64,000 bases of DNA, from assembly GCF_050624435.1 (NCBI RefSeq), contig NC_134539.1, forward strand, positions 141,332,025-141,396,024. The letters are read 5' to 3'. The position numbers were made by a program, and so were the translations under genes. This document shows positions 34,101 to 46,100 of this stretch, in pieces; position 1 is the first letter of the stretch, and every line of letters begins with the position of its first letter. The stretch is from Tenrec ecaudatus. Lineage: Eukaryota > Chordata > Mammalia > Afrosoricida > Tenrecidae. A model generated the notes under the pieces. It was not told the origin of the DNA and did not search any database. It was given only the letters and a program-made list of their open reading frames with translations.

Positions 34101-37100
34101 TCCTCCAGTAAGCCAATAATTCTAATGTTGTTCTGCTTCATACCATCAGACATAGCTCCTAAGTTTTCTTCAGCTTCTCTGGTGATCTTATTAGATTTTT
34201 GTTTGCGTTTGTTGAAGTCTGCTTGGCTGTCCTCCAAGTCACTGATGCGGTTCTTTGCTTCCTCCAGTCGATTTTTGGGGTCCATGTTTCTGCTACTGGT
34301 TTTTGCAATCTCCTCCCTAACTCCTGTATTTCCCTTTGGTGTATGACCTTTATTTCCTCTGTCATTCCATCCTTTTTCTGTATTGTTTCTCTCATACCCT
34401 GTACGACTCCAAGCAGGATTCTGAAAATTTGTTTCTGTGGCAGTTCAATGTGTGCTTCTTCTGTGTATGTTGCTATGTTCGGGACATCTTCTGCCATTGC
34501 CTTTTGTTTCTCCTGTGTATTCCTTGAGGCCGTTGGGGCTGACGGCTGTTTGCGTTGCCTTGTTTTAGAGGAGCTAGGTCCCCTAGGCTAAGGGGAGTGG
34601 TCTAGTGGTCAGCAGTTGAGTGTGAGAGAACAGGAAAGAGACAAAGAGGATAGGGAAAAAAGTAAGCTCTGGTGAGACTGTATGGGGATATAGAGAAGAG
34701 AGGGAAACAAAAGCAACAATGTAGCTGAGTCTGGATCACTGCCTATGGAGCTGCAAGGGCTTAGTCCCTGCCCCGAGGTGGCAGAGGCTGTGGCTGTGTT
34801 GAGAAAAAAAAAACCCTGCGCAGACCTCCCAGACTGTGGGGGGATAGAGAGAGGAGATGGAAACAAAAGTAACAATGTAGCTGAACCCCAATCCCTTCCT
34901 GTGGAGCTACAAGGGTCCAGTCCCTTCCCCAAGATATTCAATGAGGCAGGTGGCGGCAAAATGTGCCTATGTTGAGACCAAGCCCCCCTACAGGCTCCAA
35001 ATGGTCCTGGTTCCAGCAGAAACAGTGGCGGGGTCATTGTTCAGCCCCAGCTGGCCTCCACTAAGGTAAGCCAAAAGCTCCCATCCCCTCAAAACCCATG
35101 GGTCTGTACCTACTTATCTTTATGATGCTCCTCCTGTGTTCCAGCCACGTTGAATTTCCCTCTAAGCAACTCTCCTGGGCTGAATTCTGTGGAGTCCCTC
35201 TGGTATGTGTCACTCTGTCGCCATCTTCACAGAAGTCTGGTCTTTAAGTTTGATGTAAAGAACATTTAGGGAGGAAATAGAAACCCCAGGGCTTGGTTTG
35301 AGTTATTTACATCTGTTGATAATTATTCTTTGTGTGCTGCAATGCCTGGTTGACTTTTATTAATTGCAGAAGAAGCATTAACATTTCCTGTTCTCCTTGG
35401 AAAAATACGTAGTTTATGTTTTTAATATATATAAAAAAAGACTGAAAATGGGCAAAATGTATCTCTCGGAAAGAGGACAGCCTCTGGGAAAACATTCAGG
35501 GCTAGTCTCACTTTGTCTTTATTTTACTAGATCCTAGTGTTACCTTTGGTGAAGTTAGAGATTATCAGCACATTGTGATTAGAGAGACAACTAAACCACT
35601 ACCTCTCTTCTAAACAAACTCATTTACCCCTCTTATTGAGCCTGGCCTTTCAGCACTGAACCTTGTGTTAGATGACAAAAGGACAGATAATTACTTCTAG
35701 AAGATCCCTTCAGAGAAGAAAGAAGGTGGTGGAAGTGTCCCTCTTTAATCGTTTGGTTGTTGTTAAGCACCATTGAGTAGATTCTGTCTCATAGCTACTC
35801 TCTGTACAATGGAGCGAACATTGCCTGGTCCTGTGCCATTCTCACAATCATTGCTATCTATGAGCCCATTCCTGTGGCCACTGGGCCATCTGTCTCATTG
35901 AAGTTCTTCCTCGTTTTTGCTGACTCTCTGCCAAATGAACAAAACTGAAAATAAGTCAATTAACATCTGAAGAGACACAATGCCCCAATTTTTTACTTGT
36001 TATTTATACCAAACTAATCCTATATCCAAAAAGCTATTTGAGGCAGCTTATAATTAAGTAGACATATTTGTACTTTTAAAAAAGGTACAAGTAAAAACTC
36101 ATATAATGGAGTAGAAGCTATATTTACACCAAAATAAGAAGATTGAATTTCAGTGGGGGATACGAAGCAGCAATAGGGGATATGAAGGAGCAATAGACTA
36201 AGTTGTACCCATTGACAAGTCATTAAATCAACTTAGTAGGGCACTACTAGTAATTAAAAAATGATTTTTTTAAAGAAATAGAACTAGAGGTTTTAGAGTG
36301 CTTTGCCTTTTTAAAGGGTATTGTTTTGTGAAATTGTTTCAGTTATCTTTGTATATCTACGAATGTGTATGAAGTATAAGTATGGGAAATGTATTTTTTA
36401 AACTGTGAATCATTCAAAGTATTTGAAAATTATTGCTTTGTGACTGGAGGGCTGCAGATAACAGTTTCAGAGGGGTGTAAGAGTAAAGGAATGGTGCTAT
36501 CAAGGTTAGAGATCAAGGCATTAGATTTAAAGGGGTAGGGCAGGCATCCTCAAACTACTGCCCACGGGCCACATGCGGCCCACTGAGGATATTTATCCAG
36601 CCCACTGGGTGTTTTTTCTCCGTTTGTTTTTTACTTCAAAATAAGATATGTGCAGTGTGCATAGGAATTTGTTCATAGTTTTTATTAAAAACTATAGTGC
36701 AGCCCTTAACGGGTCTGAGAGACAGTAAACTGGTCCCATTTAAAATGTTTGAGGACCCCTGGGATAGAGTATCAAAAGGGCAAAGTACCCGCTCAAGGAG
36801 AGGATACGTGATGCAGTTTCCCTTATTGCACAGCTTTGCTTAGAGCTAAACTTACCCAAAGATTTAAACTAGTCATTGTCATATACATCCCCCATGCAGC
36901 CCTTTCATAGAAGGTTCCTCTTAAAAGAAGGGCCATTTTTGCTAAAGAACTATTTTTTTCTCCACAGAAGGATGACTAAGGGTGTTAGTTCTAAAATACT
37001 ACTTTATAGTCCAGTTGGTATGAGTGCTAGGTCATAATAAGCATATGGTATTTTGTGTGGCTAATTATAGTGATTCCTAACTTTCTCTGATTGTTAGTTA

Positions 37101-40100
37101 TTAAGTATTTAAAAACAATCCTAACTCTCAGGAATCACTCTAAAACAAATGACAATTTCTGGGCTGAGACATGAGCATCAATATATTTTTGAAGTTCCAG
37201 AGGTGATTTTACTGTGCAGACTAATAGAATCGAGTTCATTCCAGGGTATTTCCTAGTTCAGAGGGTCCTTGGACACAAAACCAATTTTAAGGTTGTCCTT
37301 GAAATTTAGTTCTCATACCACTTCCAGGTATGTGAGTTTCCTCTTTTCAGATTTAATTCAGACTTTTGACTCCTCTTATTGTGGTATAGTGAGAAGATGC
37401 TTGTGTGGTGAGACATTCCGAGAACCCAATAAGCAGAGGAAAAAACCCTCTTATGCATCATTTGTATTTTTGCCTTTATACTAATACAATCTTATCCTTA
37501 CCACCGCAGTGTGATTTGTCTTGTATTGTTTTCTGGTGGGTTTCCCAGCTGTGTCGTACAGGAGGAATGGATGTATGATGATATTAAAAGGTGTAAGGAA
37601 TGCAGGGGCTGGGGCTAGGTGATGGGCGGGAAAGGGGGTTCAGGAGTGAACAGCGATGGCAGGAAGGGGAGGGAGCACCAGACTGATAGGTGATTTCACA
37701 GTTGAGTTCGAAGGTAATGTGACCAAGGGAAGCGGGGGAAGGCAGTAAGATAGATGTGGTGGTGATGGTACCACTCCTCTTGATGTGATTGAACGACTGA
37801 ACTGTTTCAGTTGTATCATATGTGAATTATGTGCCAATAAAACTGTTGGGAAAAAAAGAAGAAGAGGTGATAAAAGAATAAGAGAAAACCAAGCAGCAGG
37901 AAAGCAGAATAGCGATTAAAAAGTTTTGAGATTGTAGTGTCCAGATTATAGTCTTGACATTTCTTTTTTCTCCTATTTTTTAATTGTTATAAATATAGAG
38001 ATAAATTTGCCAACTCAACATTTTTAATGTGTACAATTCAGTGAGATAAACTTCATCAATCATATTGTACAATTATTTTTCTATCATTGTAGAGAAAAAC
38101 TCAATCCTTCCTAAATTATTCGCTTCCCCTTTCCTCTGTAACTATTAAACTTTATCCTCTACACATTTACCTATTATAGATATGTGATGCTAAATCATAT
38201 ACTATTTGTCATTTTGTAATTGATATATTTCACTCAGCATGTTTTCAAGTTAATCAATGTGTGGACACATATATCAGGACTTCGTTTCTCTTGATGTAAG
38301 CGTCACATTCCATTGTATTCACATGCCACATTTTATTTATCCATTCATTGACTGTTAGACATTTGTGTTGTTTCCATCTTTGAATATTGTGAATACTGCT
38401 ATGATGAACATTGGTGCACATGTCCATTTGCAGCATGCTTTAAACTCTCTTAGAGTATAGCTGAGTGAAATGGCTTGACTCGATGCTAACTACATATTTA
38501 TCTTTGGGGGGGGGTACTGTTTTTTACACAATTTTGCAATCTTAACAGCAATGGATGGAGGTTCTTATTTCTTGATATCCTTGCCCACATTTTTTTTAAC
38601 TTACGCACTCCAGTGGCGGTCAAGTAGTTTTGATTTGTAGCTTGCTAAAGGAGCCTTCCGTGGGAGAAAGATGAGACTTTCTCCTCCTGCAAAGAGTTGC
38701 ACTCTCAGAAACACACAGGCAGTTCTACCTTGTCCTATAAAGTTGCTGTGTGTCAGAATGGACTTGATGTCGGTGAGTTTGGTTTGGTTTGGACAGGAGC
38801 CCTGGTGCTGCTGTTAGGTAAGCATTGGACTGCTGATGTAAAGATTGGTGGTTCCCACTCACTGGCTGCTCTACAGGAGAAAGATGAGTCTACCTGCTAT
38901 TATAAAGATTTATAGTTTTAGGAGTCCTTTATAGTGTCACTGTGAATTGGAATCGACTCATTGCCAGTGGGTTTACTATATAGCTAATGATTTTGAGCAT
39001 CTTTTCATGTGTTTGTTGGCCATTTGCATATCCTCTGTTGAAGTGCTTATTCATATCCTCTGCCCATATTTAAAAAATCATTTTATTGGGGGCTCTTACA
39101 GCTATTATAACAATCCATAAATCAATTATATCAAGCAAACTTGTACATTTGCTGCCATCATCATTCTCAAAACATTATCTTTCTTCATGAGTCCATTGAT
39201 ATCAGCTGCTCTTTATTTCCTTCCTCCCTGACCCTACCACCCTCACTAACCCTTAATATATTATACTATAATAATAATTCTTTTTATATCTTACATCATC
39301 CGACGTATCCCTTCACCTACAATTCTGTTATTTTTACTCCTCAAGGGGGGGTTAGACAGCTATATTTTATATCAGTTCCCCCTTCCCTTTCTCCCCCCTT
39401 CTCTTCCTGTACCCTCATGGAATCATTACTCCCATTACTGTTTCTGAGGGGTTTATCTATCCTGGATTCTGTGTATTGAAAGCTCTTATCTGTACCAATG
39501 TAAATATGGCAGTCTAAGCAGGATTTATGAGGCAGAATTGAGACCATAATGGTGGGAGAAGGAAGCATTTAAGAACTAGAGGGGGGGAAAGGACAGAAAA
39601 AAAAATAGAGGAATGTTGTGTGTTTCATGAGTGCTATACTGCACCCTGGTTGTATAATCCCTTCCATGTGGCCCTTCTGTGAGGGAATACCCATTTATCA
39701 ACAGATGGGCTTTGGGTCTCCATTTTGACCTTTCTCTTTCATAATGATATGATTGTTTGTTTTTGAACTTCTAATACCTGTTCCTATCGACTCATCATGA
39801 TGGTATAGGCTGGGATATTTCTTCTATGTGGGCCTAGTTGTTCCCCTGCTAGATGGCTGCTTGTTTAAATTCAAGCCTTTAAGACCCCAGATGCTATATC
39901 TTTTAATAGCCGGTCACCATCCATTTTCTTCACCACATTTGCTTAAGCACCCATTTTGTCTTCAGTGATTGTGTAGGGAATGTGAATACCACAGTATTAG
40001 AGCAAAGTATTCTTATGTCAAGGGAAGAATTGAGTAGAGACCCAAAGTCCATTTGCTACCTTAATATATTAACATAAATATATGTACATAGAGCAATAGC

Positions 40101-43100
40101 TCTATCTTTATATATTAATATACTTAGATATAAACATGTCTACATGTATACCTCTCTATATAGTTGATACTTACTAGTTCTTTCCTCTATTTCCGTTTAC
40201 TTTTCTCCTGTCCCACTATCATGTTCATCTCTCATTCACCTCTTAGTAATTCCTCTCAGCTACATTACAATTGATCAGACACCACCAGTAACTCTATACC
40301 CTCCTCAAAGTCACTTTTAGATCCCTTGTTGTTCCTTTGTCCCTGACATTGGCTCACTGTTCGCTCCCCCACCCCACTACCTTCTCTCCCATGCTGCCCT
40401 CCACTCCCCACCCTGGAACCATAGGTTCTGTTACTTTCTCCTCGGGATTGCTTATCCTGCCTATCTTATATAGATAGACATAAAATAAATAAAAATCAAT
40501 GAAAACAACAACACCCTATAAATAAGTCCAGGTCTATGTGATGGCCCCAACCAGGTCTGGTGAGGCGCCAAACACTGACCTTGCCCCTCCAGCCTATTTT
40601 AAGTATTCCTCATGGACTTTGTATGTGTGTGTAAATCCAGTTGCCCCAGCAAAATTTATGATAAATGTGGCATGATGCTGACATCCACAGAATCTTAGTG
40701 AAGGATGCATGGAAATGCTTTGGACATTCTTGTTACTTTGTATGTATAAAATAAAAATGAAAACAAAGCATATTAACCAACCATAATGTGGGAATCTTAC
40801 TGGATCCTGGTGCAAAATGTTAAAACAAAAAATAAGATTTATGAGATAATTGGATAATTGAAAGCTGAGGGGGTATTTGATGATGTTAAATAATTATTAC
40901 TAATTGTTTATAATTACTAGTTCTTTATAAAGAATTATTAGTAGTTCTTTATAATTCTACTATATGCATCTGCCATTTTAAAGAAACAACCTTGCAGAAA
41001 TGCATACTAAAGTATTATATGAAATGATATGCTAAAAACTGATATGCTACTGGAGTTTGTTTTAAAAATAATAACAGCAGAGTTAGAAATAAGATAAAAT
41101 CAGGTCCCATGAATTGATAATTATTGAAGCTGGGTGATGGATGGACTTCTTGTTCTTATTCTCATTATATTATTGGCTGCATTTTTGCATGCGTTAAAGA
41201 ATTTCCATATTAATTGCTAAAAAGAAGAAAAATAAAGAAGCTATTCAGGGGTTACTCTAATTTTCGGTTCAATTTAGGTATGAAACATCAGTATTCCTGT
41301 GTGAAGAAAAATATACTGACAAAACGAGCAGAAAGAAAAGTTTGCAACTGCACAGAACTGAGGTAAAGAATTGGAAATACTTTTTACATTATTGTTGTAA
41401 AAATATAGATAACACAATATTTGCCAATTCAACATTTTTCACTTATATAATTCAGTAAGATCTATGATGTAAATCTATCTTCTGCAGCCATGGAAACATT
41501 TCATTCTTCTTTGAGTGGTATCCTTAGTCCTCAAATGTTATATTTTAGTCCAATTATTAAAATGTTACAAGCTTAAATATTTCTCTTCCTCTTTTTTCTT
41601 CTAGCACAGAACAGGGGATCATTTTAGAAGAATATGATCCCCCCACCTTCTTTTCTTCAACAATGACCCCAAGAACTTTTTAACCTTGAAGATACTTGAC
41701 AATTATAAAAGATGAAATGTTCTATGCTTTTAGCGTTAATAGCTTTCTCCTTTTCTGATTAATATATTCTATTTGATTTTCATCTGCAATTTCACCATTA
41801 GTTTTATAGGGTCACTATAGCAAATAACAAAACTAATCTCATGGTTTTGGAGGCAGAGTCTGAAATCAAGATGTTGGCAGGGTCGCACTCTCTGAAAGCT
41901 TAGTTCTTAGTTACTTCCACCTTTGATTGGCACCCAGAGTTCCTTGCTTTGTGGCAACACACTATAGTGTCTGTCTTTGTCTTCACATTAATCTTCATAC
42001 GTCTTTGTGTCTCATATCTCCCTCTACCCCTTTTCAATAAAGACCCCCGTCACTAGATTTCAGGACCTACCCTAAATCCAGGATGAGCTCAATAGTGTAT
42101 ATTTAACTTGATTGCATTGTTAAGGACTCTTTTTCCAAATAAAGTATATTCACAGATTCTGAGCATTTGCACATAATCATATTTTTCTACTACACTCATT
42201 ATGCTAGATATAGGTATAAAATTTTTTGCCTCTATGAGTTTACCCAAACTGGATTTCATATACAGAAAAAACATAGAAAATCAAGGCAAATTACAAACAA
42301 AATTATTTTTTATTTCTCTATTTGTGCTTCCTGAATTAAGAATGCATGCTTTCCATAAATTCTGGACAGTTCTTATGCAATATCTTAGAACATTTCCTTC
42401 AGTATCTTTATTCTATTAGACATATATAAGTATTAGAGTTTGTCTCACATGAACTCTATGGTCCTTAATATTTTTAATATTTTCTCCATTTTATTCTATG
42501 TAATTTTCCTCATCTGTTCTCTAGTTCACTTAATCTTTATGCAGATAAATCTAATATCCTATTTAGTTTGTTCAGAGTATTTTCTAAACTAGAGATTTTG
42601 TTTCTTCTTTAAATCTGCTTCCATTTTCTTAACATTGTTTCAAGGTCTCATTATGACTGATCTCCTTGGGCGCATTATTCCTTTCTTTTTTGTCACTCAG
42701 GAGTTGAGAACAAGACAGATGTTACTCTCTTTTCCATCCCCCTCTTAGAGGATAAGTTGTTTTGCTTGTCCATCCTTACTAGGAACATTGTTTTTTGAAG
42801 ATGTGGGCTGTACATGGGACCACATTACCAATTCCTACCTCGTGTGACTTTAGAATCTTGTCTCCATACTCTGTATAAAACTCAAGATTCTAGGCTCTAG
42901 GTAAAACTAAAGATACCTGCAACTAGAGACCTCAGTTTCTATCTGCCTAGCTAATTGCCTTTTGCTTCTAGTTTATATATGTATTATGGATCGGTCAGTC
43001 AGAAGAATAGTTTAAGAAACCTTACCTGGGTTGTTTGGATAACTGTACTATTTCTCCACATTAATTTGCGCACATAGTTAAGACTTGTATAACATACCCT

Positions 43101-46100
43101 AGTGTCTAGTGATCAAGCCATCTTGTTTTCACTGCTCCATAGATTTTCCATGCTTTTTAAGATTCATGACTATAATCAATAGGATAGTAATTAGGAGATG
43201 ATTCATTGCATACTTAAGAAAAGCATTACTTTGCAAAAGAATATTGGTTTATTTAAAATTTTATTACATATAAAATGTAATTTAATTTCAAAAAGCAATT
43301 TTACAACAAAAGAACAAGTTAAAGTCTGGTATAGCTAATTGTTCTTTTGGAGATTTCTTGATTACCCATGTGGTCTAAATAAGAACATTATTGTATTTGC
43401 CTATAGGTGATCTCTTCCTCTGCAAAGCTGTCAAAGGAGAAGATAGCTAAGAATGAAAGTTCTTCATGCAAATTTCCTACTCAGTTCGGACTTCACAAAG
43501 TTTCATCGTCCCGGAGAGCATCTTCTTCAGTTAATGGGTATCTAAATTAGTGTGTTCTATTTTTTCCCATCATTTGTCTGTCAGATTTGTGTGATGGCTT
43601 GCATGTAGTGATGCTGGAAGCTAGACTTCTTGCTTCAATACCATCAGTCCATCAGTTCTTGATCATGTGCTACTTCTTGATATGGTTGAATGCTGGCAAT
43701 TCTTTTTGGTATGATAACTGTATATCTTCTTCCATTTTATTTTGATGATCCCTGTATGGTTCAATATTTTACCATAGATTCCTTCAAAATTGCACTCTGA
43801 GGCCTGACTTTTTGCTCCAGTTCTTTCAGCTTAGGAAATGCTAAGCATAACTTTTTTTTTGGTCTTCTAGCTCCAGGGTTTTCCACATTTCATTATACTA
43901 GTCTACTTGGCCTTCTTGGGCTGCCCTTTACTTGGGCTGCTCTATAACTTCATTCTTTTTCTTTTCTCTTTAGCTACTTTCCATTCAAGAACAAGTTTCA
44001 ATGTTTCTTCTGCCACCAAATTTAGTCTTTCCCTCTTTTTCATCTTTGTAATGACCTTTTGCTTTCTTCATGCTTTTGATATTATACCACAAATCGTAAG
44101 ATCTTTGAGTCATTAGTTTCAATGTTTCCATTCTGTTTTTGATGTTCTCTCTAAATTCAGGTGGGACATACTCAAAGGGATGTATTTTTTTTTTCTGTAA
44201 CAAACTTTAAAAAAAAATAGACCTTATTTTTTAGAGTATTTTTAGCTTTATAGGAAAAAGTGTGCAGAAAATATGAATTTTCCACATGCCCCCTTTCCCT
44301 GACAGCACACATTTCTTATTAATATCTTGCATTTGTGTGGAACATTGGTTAAAATTTTTTAATCATTTTATTGGGGCCTCATACAACTCTTATCACAATC
44401 CATACATGCATCCATTGAGTCAAGCACATTTGTACATTTGTTACCATCATCATTCTCAAAACATTTGCTTTCTACTTGAGCCCTTGGTATCAGCTCATTT
44501 TTTCCTTTCCCTCCCCAATTCCCCCTCCCTCAGGAACCCTTGATAATTTATAAATTATTATTATTTTGTTATATCTTATTCTGTCCATCATCTCCCTTCA
44601 CCCCACTTTTCTTTTGTCCATCCCCCAGGGAGGAGGTTATATGTAGATCCTTATAATTGGTTCCCCCTTTCCACTGGTTAAAATTTTTTAAGGTGAAAAA
44701 AATCCTCACTTTTTAATGTATAAAACACGAGCATATGTACAAGTTAAGTATATGCAGTGTTTGAAGGAGGCACTTAGAATTAAAAAAAGTCTTCAAAGAT
44801 TTCTTTTTGTTAGTTGTCATTGAGTCTGTTCTGACTTGTGGAAACCTTACATATGACAGATATGAATGCGGTTGTGGATTTCTTTTAATTTTCTTCAGTT
44901 TTAACGTGAACTTACATATGAGATTTGATGGTCTGTTCTATTCTTGGCTTCTGATCTTGCTTTGGCTGATGATATTGAGCTTCTCCCATCATCTCTTCTC
45001 ATGGATGTAGTCAATTTGATTACTAAATTCCATCTATAGAGGCCCATGTGTATAGTCACTGGGTATGTTGTTGAAATAGGCATTTGCAATAAAAAAGTCA
45101 TTGAGCTTGCATAATTCTGTCTTGCAATCTCCAGCTTCATTTCTGTTACCAAGCCCATATTTTCCAACTACTGATGCTTCCCTTTTGTTTCCAACCTTCA
45201 CATTCCCATCACCAGTAATCATCTGTGCCTCTTGATTGCATGTTTGATCAATTTCATTCTGAAGAATTTGGCTCATAAATTGAATTATAGTTGTATAGCT
45301 GGACTTCCTTAGAGTCATGTAGATATTATTTGATTATAGCCAGCATTGTATTTCATGATATACTTGACAATAAACTCAACACCATTCTTTTTGACAATAA
45401 AATCAACAGCATTCCTCTTGGATTTGTTATTCCTGGCACAGTAAACCATGTGATTGTCTGATTCAAAAATGGCCAATACCAATCAGTCCATTTCAGCTCA
45501 TTAATGCCTAGGATATTGGCCTTTCAATGTTCCATTTCATTTTTGATGACTTTTAATTTTCTTATGCTTTTCACATTCTAATTATTAATGGATGTTTGCA
45601 ATGGTTTCTTCTCATTTAGAGTTACACTGCATCATAAAATGAAGGTCCCCCAACCTTTACCCCATCTATGTTATGAAGGTTGATTCTCCTTTCAGGAGAC
45701 GCTTCAACCCAGCTTGTGTTTTGAGTACCTTTCTTCCTGAGGAGCTCACCTTCTGGTTCTAAATCTGACAGCATTTCACTACTTTTCATAAGATTTCCAA
45801 TGGCCAATCCCTCAGATGTGGATAGCCTACATCCTTCTGCATCGTTTGTTCTTGGTCTGGGAGCTCCAGTGAAATTTGTTTACTGGGGATGCTCCTGCTG
45901 GGATTTGACATACTGATGGCAGAGCTTCCAGCATCACAGCAACATGCCAACCCATCACAATACGACCAATTTACACATAAGTAGTGATGATCTAATACGG
46001 ATATTCTGTAGTTTCAATGATTTGCATGTCATACTATCATCTTTTCATGGCCTTCAAATTGAGAAGTGATAGAATATGCAATTCTTTGGCTATTTACAGA

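Larger units (their letters stand above)
27751..35235 (-). mobile_element. Near full-length but broken L1 (LINE-1), antisense in EFCAB13 intron
   Basis: About 7.5 kb on the minus strand. The 5' end (about 35,235) has AAGATGGC at 35,220-35,227, a YY1-type site typical of L1 5' ends. A 5' UTR leads to ORF1 remains (about 34,500-33,620: coiled-coil-like N part, then the C-terminal domain with DLSAET and YPAK). ORF2 follows (about 33,560 to a TAA at 29,736-29,738), with an endonuclease segment, RT with FADDMILY at about 31,400, and a C-terminal region. Stops and frame changes break both ORFs, so it cannot be autonomous. An unusually long 3' UTR of about 2 kb ends at an AATAAA-like terminus next to oligo-T at about 27,750. 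Confidence 0.92.
37975..39072 (-). mobile_element. Old L1M-type LINE 3' region, interrupted by two AfroSINEs
   Basis: 'aacatttttaatgtgtacaa', 'cacatgccacattttattta' and 'gtgaatactgctatgatgaa' lie left of the SINEs. 'catcttttcatgtgtttgtt' then 'ggccatttgcatatcctctg' continue the same element right of them (about 38,978-39,070), where a younger L1 abuts. Confidence 0.75.

Noticed and set aside
30204..34500. An active, intact L1
   Set aside because: ORF1 and ORF2 are both broken by several stops and frame changes.
41593..41700. Good-looking splice acceptor (tttttcttctag) and following open stretch
   Set aside because: The flanking EFCAB13 exons (41,278-41,362 and 43,407-43,537) join directly in phase, and the resulting text parallels the human order as remembered. 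An added exon is not needed.
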